From NCBI GenBank assembly GCA_008360955.1, contig LUCM01002323.1:62001-126000 (forward strand): a stretch of 64,000 nt of DNA. The letters run 5' to 3'. This stretch comes from Fasciolopsis buskii. Its lineage: Eukaryota > Platyhelminthes > Trematoda > Plagiorchiida > Fasciolidae. Every line of letters begins with the position of its first letter. Position 1 is the stretch's first letter. Under the pieces are notes generated by a model. It was not told where the DNA came from, made no database searches, and saw nothing but the letters and a program-made list of their open reading frames with translations. Positions 13,236 to 24,620 of the stretch are shown piece after piece. Both the position numbers and the translations under genes were made by a program.

Positions 13236-13743
13236 CTTATGATAAAGTGAAATAGTTGACAAAAGTTTTTTTCACTGTAAAGTTAGTGAGATAAAGTTAA
13301 CACGATCGTCCATCGAATATAATTCAGTCCACTCGTGAACAATGCAGTCAAAACAAATCATTTTCTAAAACATGTTTGGAGCAGTACAATCAACGCAAGA
13401 AAGGACTCCTATTTCAAGATGACACCAGAAAATGGACTTAAAGTGAGAGGGATTGGTTATCGGGTTCAGAAGTTATTCAACCAATTGATCTGAATTTCGC
13501 CCATCAAATTCGCTGGTCTACAAAGACCAATGGAAATTATCTGAAGTGGGATTTTGCTTGTTTTAAATAGCTTTGCACGAATTTTTTTTCAAAACACCAG
13601 ATTTTCATATGAAGTGAGATAATAAATCATTTTCTCAACTTGACTTTAAATTGTACATCACACTGAAAATGAAGTAAACAAATGAATTCATTGTCGCTAA
13701 TTGCCCATTGCTGCCTTCTCGCCTTCCGATTCTCATTGGCCAG

Positions 13744-13893
13744 CCCACAGGCAACACAGAACATCATTATGACCAGTCGTACGAAGAATTTTTGCCACGT
13801 GTCCGACGAATTGGGCGCATGTCAAATAATGCAGCATTTGTTGGCCAAAATATCACGTGGCTTCAAAATATCGCAGGATCTATTTCGAACTGA
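13744..13893 (+). CDS. candidate terminal exon, 49 codons
   Basis: A long pyrimidine-rich tract (CTTCTCGCCTTCCGATTCTC) and a CAG ending at 13743 precede an in-phase frame that ends in TGA. The reading contains YDQSYEEFLPRVRRIGRM and ends GQNITWLQNIAGSISN. The mix of acidic, basic and aromatic residues looks coding. There is no AATAAA within 150 bp, and I do not recognise the product. A competing frame (13682-13948) overlaps it, and either could be chance. Confidence 0.3.
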   Translation, partial: PTGNTEHHYDQSYEEFLPRVRRIGRMSNNAAFVGQNITWLQNIAGSISN

Positions 13894-15179
13894 CTGCATT
13901 GTCCAAACGGGATTGCCTTGCAACACCGAATATTTTATGATCCCATAATTTGTGAATTCGAATTTCAATCCTTCAATCACTTTCTACACATCATTGTAGC
14001 TGATTCCGAGTTTTGGGTATACGAAAAGTTAATTCTGATTGAATAACGATCACTACCTCGTTTTGTCATTAAGACAATTTAAAACGTACTCGGCCTCCAT
14101 CTCAATGTAATTCGATATGCATTTCACGAACGAGGCATTCGACAAAACATTTGAAGCAAGCCTTTTACCAAACGTGTGGAATTCGTTTGGTTGGATTACA
14201 AGATACCAATTAATAATATTTTGTGACAGTGCACCGAGCTATTTTCAGTGATATACAAGGATTATGTGACCTAAATATGTGTTGTAGTTCTGTTGGAAAT
14301 AATGGAGGACATAGGGTTATCACAAATCCTCAGGTTCTACATCTAAGCTATTCATTTCCAATGCACTATAGTGATAGCGACTAAGCGACAAAGCACTTAC
14401 TCAGAATTGGTCAAACAAATTTGTATTAAATATCCTTCTGAAAATTCCACATCCGTTACATGTCTGATTGATTTATACGTCTCTCCTTGTCTCTACATTT
14501 GTTCTAGTTGGGGATTTTGCTTATATATGGATTATAGACCGTGTCACTTGAGTTCAGCCGTTACAAATGCAGAACGAAAAGACGACGTCCATCTGAGCTG
14601 TCTTGATAAGTAAGTTTACAGTTTTACTTGGAAAGGACAGCAATGGATCTACAGTTATAACACAATTATTCGTTATGTTCCATCAAAGCGGAACTCACAT
14701 TTGAGAAATCATGGACGTGCTGCGGTGCATACATCGCCTTAGGCTGATTGGCAATAGAAGCGTTGGACTCGTGATCAATTAGCCTATGCACGGAGACGTT
14801 TATCTAAGGGCCTTTCATCCCCTGTTCACACCGGTATTAGGCCTTGGATACACAATGCCACGCCCTTGACGCATGAAGTTAGGTGCATGAGTTAGGAAAC
14901 CTGCCACCAACTTCGGAATATATTAATTTATGCCAATCTGCGTCGCTATTGACCGGTAAGTGATTAAATGATATACTCTTTAGAAGAATATTCGATTTCT
15001 TCAATTGTTTCCACTGCTCTTTTGATATGATGTCCAGCTGATCTCGAGGATTCAATCCGATTGTTTTCCTGCAAGTATTCTAAATGTCTACCTCCTTGGG
15101 TCCTTGTAATGATCTGTATTATATACATTTCACTAAATAGAGTAATCTGTATCAAATGCAATCTTGCGCAAATCTCTAG
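13894..15179. other. non-coding or unrecognised stretch
   Basis: Nothing beyond short overlapping frames (14371-14613 plus, 14964-15161 minus) without recognisable features. Confidence 0.5.
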
Positions 15180-15368
15180 GAAGACGTTTTCCGAAGTTCA
15201 ATTGTGACCAGCTATCGGAAGCAAAACACAGCCTCGTCCAGCACTATCTCTTGCGAATCAACCTCTGTGCTTTCTTGTTTCTACCTAGCAAGCAATGACG
15301 AGGAGAACCCCCGATCACTTTCAACATTTACTATTCAACTACGCTTACAATTGTTTCACCGATACTAG
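15180..15368 (+). CDS. weak candidate terminal exon, 62 codons
   Basis: A CTCTAG acceptor ends at 15179, followed by a frame open to a TAG at 15366. The reading is Ser/Thr-rich (TASSSTISCESTSVLSC) with an acidic patch (SNDEENPRS). Base composition is a little more GC-rich than its surroundings. There is no poly(A) signal nearby and no recognised domain, so chance is quite possible. Confidence 0.22.
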   Translation, partial: EDVFRSSIVTSYRKQNTASSSTISCESTSVLSCFYLASNDEENPRSLSTFTIQLRLQLFHRY

Positions 15369-16854
15369 AAATTGTGTAACTAAAATGGTGCTTGCCCAAT
15401 TCCGGAACACTGTTCAGCACAACCGATGAAATGAGCGTCGCAAAAAATACTTATTTTAGTGTGCTACGCATCTTATATCAATATTATTATCCTTATGTCA
15501 GAGCGTCCTCCAAAGAGCCAGTCATTGATGAAATCTTCATCATTTTGTCATTTTCCGTTGATAGGATTTTTATGCAAACATGATGTATTATAAATTCAGG
15601 TTAAACGCGCTTTTATCAAGTCGTGTGAATACTATAACCGGGGATTTTATGGCATGCTTGAAACATACGTTGAGTGGAAAGGTTATACTGAATAGCCACT
15701 AGGTTCTAGTCTAATCGTTTGGACGGGGGTGGGAACGGGTAACCACGATCCGGAAGTGTGGAGTGGCACAAAACCACATAAGGTCTCAGTAGGTCACGTG
15801 TAGTAATGGCCCATAGAAATAACAGATTACCATATACCACCAATATCACTTGCGGATTTGGTGTTCGATCGTCTGACGTGTTGGTGACAAAGGCTCAACC
15901 GGCTTGACTATCCGGGTCACGGGCATAGCGTTATCCAGTGGTTCATAGATTCGGATATTACGAAGTATGGTAGCAAGGTTGATGTCTAACCAGTAGAAAT
16001 GGGGAAATTTCATTTGAGGTCAACTTTCCGTTGCTGGAATAATAGTATTCTAAAGTAATCAGTGAACTGGTGGAACACGTTTCCAGTTGCCGAATGATAA
16101 TGGGGTAAATGAGTTAAACCCAGTGTTGGACAATTTTGCAGTACTCGCACCTCTATTGAAATAAAAATTAAGATACACAGAGCATTCATGTGCTCGTAAT
16201 CCTATCATCATCATAATTATTATCGGAAACAGTTGAGTTCATTGATGTAAACGATGTTTTCTGATTGGATTGTGTGGACTACCAAACGCTTCTTGGAACA
16301 AGTGCGGTTATCATTTACATAATCACATCAGATTGCACTCGATCGAGGGGTGCTTGGGATAAAAGTGAGTTGTGATGATGGTTCGTTCACTAGGTAGAGA
16401 ATGAAGATGTTTAGATCTAGAAATGTTCAAAAGATGTTAAATTATGCACGAGAAATGATTAGCAAAAGTGCAAAAATCATCTCAACCATTATCTTTGTTT
16501 TGGACATTGAATGAACAACTCACCCAGTCATTTAATTAGTGGTTCTCTCACCAATATTGTACAAAATAACTTACGCGCATCGCTGTTTGGTTTATTTTGC
16601 AAGTAACAGATGTTTTATGAATTGTGACCTCAAAAGGCTCAAATATTTAGACAACTCTAAAACTTAGATTCTCCCAACTAACTAATTCCGAAATTCTGTC
16701 CGGTTGTTCTTAGCCCCTCGGTAATGATTCCTATAACCAATAAGAACAGAACAACTTGCTTGGCGTCACTAATTCGAGTTTTCAGTAGCATGATGTCTAG
16801 TGTAAATTCCTAAACCACTAGTCGTGCATTGTCATCCTCCACTTTGCAATTGAG
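15369..16854. other. non-coding or unrecognised stretch
   Basis: 15725-15930 is GC-richer than its neighbours (GGGGGTGGGAACGGG at the start) and may be an old repeat. Nothing identifiable was found. Confidence 0.4.
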
Positions 16855-16995
16855 AATCGTGGCTGCATTGTACAGCTGTTTCATCTCTCTTAAGAATCAT
16901 ATCAACTGCGCCGGAAGTGAGACATGAACCTGGGACGGACGCTTGTGAGTTGAACGCCTTAGACATTACGTTTGGCCTGGCTGATACTCAAAGGC
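16855..16995 (-). repeat. old, decayed copy of the hammerhead-bearing tRNA SINE
   Basis: Read on the minus strand, this stretch carries the order seen in the 59 kb cluster. It has a tRNA-like head (TAATGTCTAAGGCGTTCAAC, and CCCAGGTTCATGTC in the box B position), a short body, then ATGAAACAGCTGTACA. Similarity runs the length of the unit but with many substitutions and small deletions. The region that should hold the catalytic CUGAUGA reads TTGATATGA, so the ribozyme core is destroyed. Confidence 0.72.
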
Positions 16996-18738
16996 TCATC
17001 AAACATCACCAAACGATATAGCCTTATTGTACAAGGCAGCAATGAAGATATCCATTTATTCTCGACCTAGAGAAATATGCGCAAAATAAGATTTGGTAGA
17101 AAATAGCATATGCGGTTCCTATATCGCCATATATTTGTATTCCATGAAATCGCATTTGGCACAACGATCTTCTAAAGTTCACTACTGATCAAAGACTAGC
17201 AACACCATGTTCCTACACGATCTGACGGAAATCTTACACAACTATAACTAGTGTATTTTTCTGCCCCAGCTATAATACCCTGTTTGCGGACTGCCAATAC
17301 TTAGATTTATGAGTAGTGAGTTACTTACGAATATACTGAACCACTCAACAATGTTTGATCTCAACCTCTTATACATCAGTTGACGATTGCAATGTATTAT
17401 ACAAGAGAATAACTGCATGATTGCTCAATACCCGAGTAGATTATTTAGGCACGGTTGCAACTGTCTAGCCCTCCGTCAATCGGTGCGCGTGAATCACGAT
17501 GCTGCTTTTGACGGATCCGTCGAAATTTGACTTTGGTATCCGGCCAGATGATCATCTTCCGAATCAGTTAGAGTCAGGTAGTTAAAATTGAGTCACAAAA
17601 TATGTTAGTCATATAACTCGGATTGGGTCCATCAATGAGTTAGGAGATAAAAACCGCCAAACGAAATCAGTTATTAGAGTTAAAGCTACATTGTTAGCAG
17701 ATTGCTCAGCATTGATTGTAGGATATCTGAATGAAAAGTTAGAATTCTACTAGTAAACAAATGTTTGGCTATGCTCGGGTTGGTATTTTCCGATTACGTT
17801 AGTGGGAATGGGTGATCGTAAACCAAGGACAGAAGCACGTGATAATTTACGAAACGACATCATAGCAATATCTACCTTACATTTGGGTTTCGCTGGAGCC
17901 GTTATTGCTCAGGCCTGTGTTTAGCAAGAATCCGGTATTGGTCATGCGGATTGATTGGCCGGTTTTCGTTATGAATTTGGCACGTTTCTATGCAACCACC
18001 ACCGGTCAGCTTCTTCACTTTTCAGTTCCATTTTGACCGTAGTCCCCATCCTGAAAAATGATGTACGTGTTTATATCATTGACAAATGCGGAAATTAAAG
18101 AACAAAATTGCCGGCCCAGTCCGAAAACTTATTCATAATTTGATTTCAGTTAATAATGCATTATACACTTATTACAGCTCGCTCTATTTCCCAGTACAGT
18201 CTGCCTTGAGATGGGTAAAAGACTCACTATTTTTGGAGTCATCACAAAACCTCACCAATTTATCCTGAAGTATAAATCACATCAGAATCACTTGCTGGTT
18301 GCATGCAAATAATTTTCCAACGCATTTGCTTGCCAAGTCTACTCGAATACCTGCAAATAATTCGTTTCTGGTCAAATATATAATACTTCTGTCCCTCGAT
18401 CACATTATTCGTAAATGCTGACTGGATGGGCTTAGAGGGCCAAATTTGTAAGTTACGAAAGGTGATATAAGATTTCATGATCTGAACAGATCGATTCTAT
18501 CCATTCAGGCGATTAAAGTATGCTTCGTACAGGGATTAAAAGATGTGCCAACTTTCTTCCAGTTTCATATTATCAGCGAGGCAAGCCTCACAGATCGCTG
18601 CCTTTTCCCAAGGTTACATATGTCTATAAAACGACTGAATATCCAAGGGGAACAGGGAGTGGACCTACACAAACCGGGTAATATTCTGCTGCAGCCAGCA
18701 CACAAAACACAGTCTAGCTGTACAAACGCACGTGTTTT
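16996..18738. other. non-coding or unrecognised stretch, including possible 3' untranslated part of the RTE LINE
   Basis: No gene was recognised. 17875-18045 contains a 54-codon plus-strand frame without strong splice sites. The part just below 18739 may include the 3' tail of the RTE element, whose end I cannot place. Confidence 0.45.
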
Positions 18739-20300
18739 CAATCATTCTGATTCAATAGAAAATGACGGCACAATCGCCACCGTCCCCGGTTCACTGCCAT
18801 GTACTTCAGTGTCTCCAGCCAGCTAGTTGACGAGTCTTTCGGACCCCAACCACGAAGACGTGATACACCTACTTCACCTGAGTTTGCTGTACATTTTCTC
18901 ATCCCGCGATGCTACGTCATCTGTTGGCCTCCACATGGCTTCTTCCATTCCTTGGGAGGAACACAAAATAGGGCACGGTATGGTGGACGGGTGTTCCATA
19001 TACGCAACATGTGACCCAACCAACATAGTCTATTAAGTTTCATTCGCTGAAACAAGGTTTTCTGTGAGCCGGCACCTGGCACTGATTCCTGACCTCCATG
19101 TTACTCACCCGGTCACTCCATCCAATCCTAGCCCTACTACGTAGAAATCGGTGGTCAAAAACATCTAGCCAACAAACATTTCCCACACGCATAATTCATG
19201 AATCGCGGCCGTACAAGAGAACTGAGCGCACTGCGGCACAGTACACACGACCTTTCAACTTCAGTGAAATATCAGGCCGACGCCACAAGAGCTTCAGTCC
19301 AGCGTAAGCTGCCCTAGCCTTGGATATACTCTACTGCCATTCGACACACAGGTACCAAGTTAAGTGAAACGGTCCAAAATTGTTAGTTCCTCTCCATCCA
19401 GTATCAAGCTCGGGACTACTGTCGTACAGTTCTGGAATAGCACTTTGCACACTGAAGTTGCAACACAGGCTAAACCTAGCTACAGACTACGAGAGTCTGC
19501 CTAGTGCACATTGTCCATGGTCGACGGATTCAAACAGTCACATGACGTCCTCCGCGTAATCTAGGTCACATGGCTTCCTTCCGTTTCTTAGTTGGACTCA
19601 TGCATGCTGAAGATCTCCCAGAACATCTTCCATTACCTCATCCATGAGGAAATCGAACGTGAATGTAGAGACGGGGCACCCCTGTCAAACTCCGCGAGTC
19701 GTTTTGAATGAACTTGACAGTTCACCATATACTTTCACGCTAAGTATGCCAGTGCAATGCTCGCAATGAATTCACAAACTTCGATCGCACACCCTTCCGG
19801 GGGAGAGCACTGAATAGTGCTGACCCATGCACTGAGTCGAACGTGCCTTTCAATTCCAGAAAGACTACGATCGTGGACCGGCGCTGTGTGGCGCGTTTCC
19901 AGTAACCGTTGGACAGTGAATTTCTGGTCGATGCAACCTCGACTTGGACGAAATCCGGCCTCCTGTTCGCGGATGTTACTCTCGCGAATTGGTGTCAAAC
20001 GACGCAGTATTATCTAATCTAATACCTGAGTAATTATCGGAATCAATCTAATCCCAACATGATTCCGACAGTCACTCCGTGTGCCCTTCCTGAAAATGGG
20101 TACCACCAATGACTCACCCCACGCTTCTGGTTTCAAATATCATGAAGCAAGCAGGTAAGGGATTTCACCAGATCTTCTCCACCCAGCTTGAAGATAACAG
20201 GGTGAAATTCGTCGGGACCGGTCGCTTTTCCCTTCTTTAGGATTCTAACATTCGATTCTACTTCCACTTTCTTTGGGGGTCAAGAGTCACCTCTCAAAGA
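18739..20300 (-). pseudogene. reverse transcriptase domain of the RTE LINE (broken)
   Basis: The finger motifs EAWGESLVVPIF and GIRLIPIITQVL are followed by REQEAGFRPSRGCIDQKF (19735-19998 frame). The expected GVRQGCP motif reads GV-stop-QGCP, consistent with a single CGA to TGA change. The catalytic box is DLDYAEDVM at 19547-19558, with the first Asp of the usual YADD replaced by Glu and a stop two codons later. The thumb and C-terminal region has LWRRPDISLKLKGRVYCAAV (about 19215-19300) and ends near LCRHFLLNQND. Multiple frameshifts make it a pseudogene. Confidence 0.9.
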
Positions 20301-20672
20301 GTCGCAGCTGCAGCCGTCGGCCTAAATAAGTGAGGATGTTGCCAGCTAAACTAGTGTGCTCAGCCCAACTGTCCAGCTTCTGCTATCTACCACGGATTAG
20401 CTCCACATTCCTATCTCACACGGCTTCACTAAACGAAGTTTGTCGCCGCCGGCGTCAGGTTTAAGCTTAAACAGTCTTTGACCGTTACCTGAAGCAGCCA
20501 CTAATTTCGTCTCTTCGGTCACCTTGACCCATCAGTTTTCACGTCCATTCTTAAGGCTTGTCATCAATTGACGATGCACCTTATTCACCTCTTTACAGGT
20601 AGGAAGCTGTCGTTTTTGCTCCAGTGGACCCAGCGACCCTTGCGAGATCTAGTGTCTTTGATGAAACCTAAT

Positions 20673-21756
20673 TTAAGGAATATAGATTATACCTGCTGCC
20701 AAATGCCTTGTCTGGTTGATTTTAGCTGCATTACTGTTCCTCGGGGATTTTGGTTCATCAGCTAGTTTCTGCTTATAGCCGCTACGAACATCCGAATCAC
20801 ACAAAATTTTGACGGCCAGTCGGGTTTGTGATCCGTGTCGGTGGTCGTTGAGCTGAAGCGAAGTCCGTATTAAAACTAACGCATAGACTGATTCAACGTA
20901 CGTGGTCCAGTACGATCTACATTTCTGAACAGAACCGTGCCAAAGGTAGCTTACTGCAATATGGTCGATCTGAGTCAGACTACCCGTCGAGTTAGAGCGC
21001 CACATCGCCGTGCGACGCGAACTATGTCAGAAGTTCGAACTAGACAGGATTATTGTCCGCATAGAATTGGGGAAGTTTTTCCCCGTTACCTGTTCGCTAA
21101 GCAGGCCATGCGCACCGCCCACCCAAACAGGACTCTGATACACTCAGTTTTTCAACTTGTGCATTAAAATCATCTGATACCACTACAGTGTCAGGGGCTT
21201 TGTCCTCCCGAAAGAGTGAACGTTCGTCACAAAACTGACCTTTTTGCATGTCAGTGCTGCAGTCTGTTGGAGCTTATGTCGAGATGACAAATAAACTTCG
21301 CTTAACACTACTATCCTTTCGGACACCGATCGACCCCTGCAGTCTCACGGCGCACAATAAACTGTTTACCGGGATCCAGTCTAAAAGAGCTGCTTCAGCC
21401 TTCTCACTTAAGACTTTCTACACCTCGTCGACCCACAGCTTGAACTGCTCTGTCGCCTGAAGTGAGCAGGAAATACCTTGATGAGGTATTTGGTACAGTT
21501 TCTAAATTGCACTACCGGAATCTTTAATTCGTGTTTCGCTGACGCAGTAGACGTCAATCGAAAGTGAGTCCACTGTCAGAGCTAAGCACACATGTTGGTC
21601 AGTCTGCATGAGAGCGCCCACATTGAAGAAACCGAAATGCAGATGCTGAAGAGTTTTGAGATTATGTGAGGTAGAAGACTGAGAACTACTTACTATACAG
21701 TTGCAATTAACGGGCATGTTATCAGTGGGGATTTTAAGGGTACATAGATGGGCCAA
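20673..21756 (-). pseudogene. endonuclease domain of the RTE LINE (broken)
   Basis: An APE-like endonuclease would nick target DNA to prime reverse transcription. Three blocks survive: the N-terminal block at 21502-21756 with CVSETRIKDS; a middle block at about 21130-21440 with LLDWIPVNSLLCAVRL, TYAPTDCSTD and VVVSDDFNAQV; and the C-terminal block at 20673-21005 with TQIDHIAVS. In this family the middle motif normally reads GDFNAQ or GDMNAQ; here the glycine is Asp. The usual SDHALV at the C-terminal end reads SVYALV, so the catalytic Asp-His pair is lost. The blocks lie in different frames. Confidence 0.88.
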
Positions 21757-21780
21757 AGAGATTTTATTAGAGGCAGAAGA

Positions 21781-23816
21781 GACAAGTTAAATAAGAAAGG
21801 GAACTCTGAGCAGCAGCAAACTTATCACTAACCAGCCCGCTCAGTCCAATAGACAGCGCGGTCCTGATTATCCTGCGCGACGACCGATGCAGCATGGAAT
21901 TATTTGTAGGCGTGTAACTCATGGGGATTGATGGACGGGTACTGCCGCTAGGGATTCCAAGCGCTAATCAGAAGAACGATTAGGGTTCTTAACCAAAGCC
22001 TTTGGTTCTGACAAGAACCTGACCACAAGGCAACGGGGCATAGATAAGTGGAAGCCCATCTACTTTGATCAATTATCCTTCTACTCGTTTTTCCGACTGA
22101 GCTGCTAACTCGGATCAACCCTTGACTGGGATGTCCAGTTCCGCGTTTCATTTTACTATCCTGCGATTGAATAAAATAGTCGTGCTTTAACAGTACGTGT
22201 GACACCATGTATTTCCGAACAAAATTAATTTTATATGTAATTTCCTCGGTTGTGATTAAAAATTTGACGATCCGTTGCATACATGCATATATTTGTGTAT
22301 ATATGACTGGTCATTCCTGAGTGTGAATCCATGAGCGTTTGCCAGTGAGTATATTTTATTTGACTGTTGAGAGTTCCTCTGTATCTTAATTTCTGATTTT
22401 ATTGAAAAGCTTCATTTTTTATTTACTAATTTTTTTACTTTGGGTTCGAATTTATGCAAATTATTGCAATAATCTTCGAGGTTTTCAAATTTTGTTCATT
22501 ACCGTTGAACAGGCTATCCAAAAGTGAGTTTGATTTGAAATTTTCCATGTATGATCTTGTCTGCTGACAGGTTATTTCTTCTGCAATATTGTTGAAAATG
22601 TTTGCTTAAAACCTTCCACCTACTACATGGTCCTTCAAACTGCTGGTGTCTGATATCCGGTGCCATATTGTTGTCATTTATTTCCATCCAAAGCATGTGG
22701 GACAACGCGAAGTTATTCGTTTGTTCATTCTTCATCATGTTGCCTCTTTTTAAACCAATTACTTCAACGGGGCATCCCTAACAGCGAGGATACAAAGTTT
22801 CGGAAATGTGGTGTTATCCTTAGGATGTTTTGAGTGGACCAAATGGTTCCATTAGATTTACTCTTGAACTAATTCCATGTTTTGCTTTTCTTGCCCTATG
22901 TTTCCACGTGTATGAAATCCGACGTGGGCAAACTCCCAAGGCCCAGAAAATTTGTTTAAGAACAAACCACATGAAAATTAGATGCGGAATAGGTTTACTT
23001 ACCAAGCCCAGGACGATAAAGCAGCCATCTTGTTAACCTGTTTTTGCGCTGACCATGACTATTTTCCTGAGGGGCGACTTTCACAATAAAATTCACGAGC
23101 AGAATACTGGTAAAGTATACTTTCATTTCGTGAAATAAAAACCGGATTTCTGGCCAACGTTCCCTCGTATGATTCAATGAGACTGATACTTTAAGTTTCG
23201 CTCATGCTGTTTGTCGGTTTATTTCATGACACTTGTTAGAAGCCTCAGCACAGCGCTTCAGAGGCTTTGAAGCCTGTTCTGTTAAGGTCTACAGTTACTT
23301 AGATTTTTTAACCGGCGAAATCTGTCTAGATCATTTTGAATGTCATCTGGTCATTCCGATAAATCTGAACCCCACTACTCTCCCGAAAAATAAAGAATAC
23401 ATTTCTTATCAGAGTCTCTGATTACTGAACCTCGTGGAGCATGAGAGGAACTTGTACCTCAGAGTGAAGATAACAATAGGTAATGCGACTGTATAGTATG
23501 CCGTGGTCATACAGGCTTACTAATATCAGTACAAAGCACGTGTTTACTTTGCTATGTATTCCATGTTGGATAACATAAATCACTTATCTTGGTTGAATGC
23601 ATCGATTTTTCGATCAAAACCGTCAATACCCCAAACCTTATACGTTGCTCCTACGGGCGCAGCTCATTCTAGACTTTAAAATGGGCAAAGTAGAAAAACC
23701 ATTGAATTTGTTCTTTCCAAGCCATATAAATACGACACATGCTACATTCACGTTTGAGTGGGTACGACCATACATGTTGGTCGGCTACCTGGATGCTGTT
23801 CACTTTGCTTCTACGG
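21781..23816. other. possible RTE 5' untranslated part, then non-coding DNA
   Basis: About 21781-22150 is GC-richer and may belong to the LINE on the minus strand, but I see no conserved landmark. From about 22280 on, AT-rich sequence holds nothing recognisable. Confidence 0.4.
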
Positions 23817-23834
23817 TATATATATATATATATA
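23817..23834. repeat. (TA)n microsatellite
   Basis: Nine TA units. With the longer tract at 24073, it brackets the 238-bp segment that carries the hammerhead motif. Confidence 0.95.
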
Positions 23835-23873
23835 AACAGGAAGTAGCATCTGGATGCGTAAACAAAATTAGCC

Positions 23874-23928
23874 CGGGAGCACACGACCGGTTTCGCGGTT
23901 ATTGTCGCTCGTCAGGTATGCGTACCCG
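23874..23928 (-). ncRNA. hammerhead ribozyme motif in the Penelope-like element, complete core
   Basis: Minus strand, 55 nt. Stem I is CGGG + GCAUAC paired with GUGUGC + CCCG, with a UAC/U internal loop. It is followed by CUGACGA, stem II GCG/CGC with an 8-nt loop (ACAAUAAC), GAAA, and ACCGGUC. All consensus core bases are present (CUGANGA, GAAA, G10.1-C11.1, A15.1-U16.1, GUC cleavage triplet). The predicted cut lies between minus-strand bases complementary to 23885 and 23884. Stem III (ACCGGU) is self-complementary and too short for a hairpin, so cleavage would be favoured in a dimer, as known for minimal hammerheads of Penelope-like elements. Confidence 0.85.
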
Positions 23929-24070
23929 ATGCTCTTTTGTCTAAACATCCACATACTTGTACACTCCGAATTGATTGATATTTCTCACCAGAATCGAATC
24001 TGTAGCAACAGGAGTGTGCATGGAAGCTCTTCGTCGAAGAGTCCACAGAAGAATCACAACTGTGATTCGT

Positions 24071-24072
<2 letters not shown>

Positions 24073-24101
<29 letters not shown>
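24073..24101. repeat. (TA)n microsatellite
   Basis: About 14 uninterrupted AT units inside the Penelope-like element, between the GIY-YIG remnant and the hammerhead module. Confidence 0.95.
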
Positions 24102-24103
<2 letters not shown>

Positions 24104-24338
24104 ATGTGAGAAGGCGTACACTGAGTTATAACGTCTATTGCGACAGTTCGATGCAAACTATGACTCGTTATCAAACGTGAATGAATGACTGAATGGGATC
24201 ACTAGTTCCTTTTGTTTTGGTGCACTGTCCGTCTGTTTGTCCCTCTATTCTGCATCGGCGTTTTGTTAAGATGACTTAATATTTGTCAATCTCGACATGC
24301 CGAGTGGAGGTTTCGAGAATCAATCACTCCCCCTTTCT

Positions 24339-24564
24339 GTTTGCCCGGCTGATTTTCTTTGCGTTGTTGATGTTCACCTCATGACCTGTTTGTGCACGGT
24401 GGTTTCAAATCTGCGAGCATGGGTCAGAGCGTCGTAAGGCTAAGCTACGTTCGTGCAAGCGTGTGCGTAACTGGTTCCATGTCTCCCCGATATATTGTTT
24501 GTCACATTCGAGGCACGGAATGGCATAAACTACTCCTGATTAGTCGTACTGGTTGACGCGGTCT
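24339..24564 (-). pseudogene. GIY-YIG endonuclease domain of a Penelope-like element
   Basis: The minus-strand reading contains GVVYAIPCLECDKQYIGET, the two-part GIY-YIG signature with the paired cysteines (PCLEC) typical of Penelope endonucleases. It is followed by LRTRLHERSLALRR with the conserved Arg, then HRAQTGHEVNINNAKKIS. Two in-frame stops interrupt it: one just before GVVY (TAA) and one after DPCSQI (TGA). The domain would cut DNA during target-primed insertion in an intact element. Everything between the stops is in a single frame, so this copy is only moderately old. Confidence 0.85.
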
Positions 24565-24620
24565 TTTCCTTTGTATAGAGTAGATCTCTGGGTGCCGGTC
24601 GGTTACTGAGCGATCGTGAT

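Larger units (their letters stand above)
18739..21780 (-). mobile_element. degenerate RTE-type LINE, nearly full coding length
   Basis: Reading the minus strand from 21780 down gives, in order and across several frames, an apurinic-type endonuclease and a reverse transcriptase of the RTE clade, ending at a stop at 18739-18741. Landmarks are FGFFNVGALMQTDQH and VYCVSETRIKDS (EN start), TYAPTDCSTD and VVVSDDFNAQV (EN core), TQIDHIAVSYLW (EN end), GPDEFHPV-type text near 20200, REQEAGFRPSRGCIDQKFTV, a GV-stop-QGCP motif, DLDYAEDVM (catalytic box), RVYCAAVRSVLLYG, and LRGWGPKDSSTSWLETL near the C terminus. Frameshifts and stops show the copy is dead. GC-richer sequence up to about 22150 may be its 5' untranslated region. 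Confidence 0.92.
23835..24620 (-). mobile_element. 3' part of a Penelope-like element (PLE)
   Basis: On the minus strand, a GIY-YIG endonuclease domain at 24339-24564 is followed downstream by a decayed C-terminal tail, a (TA)n tract, and a hammerhead ribozyme motif at 23874-23928. A GIY-YIG domain with a downstream hammerhead in the terminal repeat is the known arrangement of many Penelope-like elements. The reverse transcriptase that should precede the GIY-YIG domain (coordinates above 24620) was not found, so the copy is 5'-truncated or too decayed there. No second terminal repeat copy was seen in the window. Confidence 0.8.
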
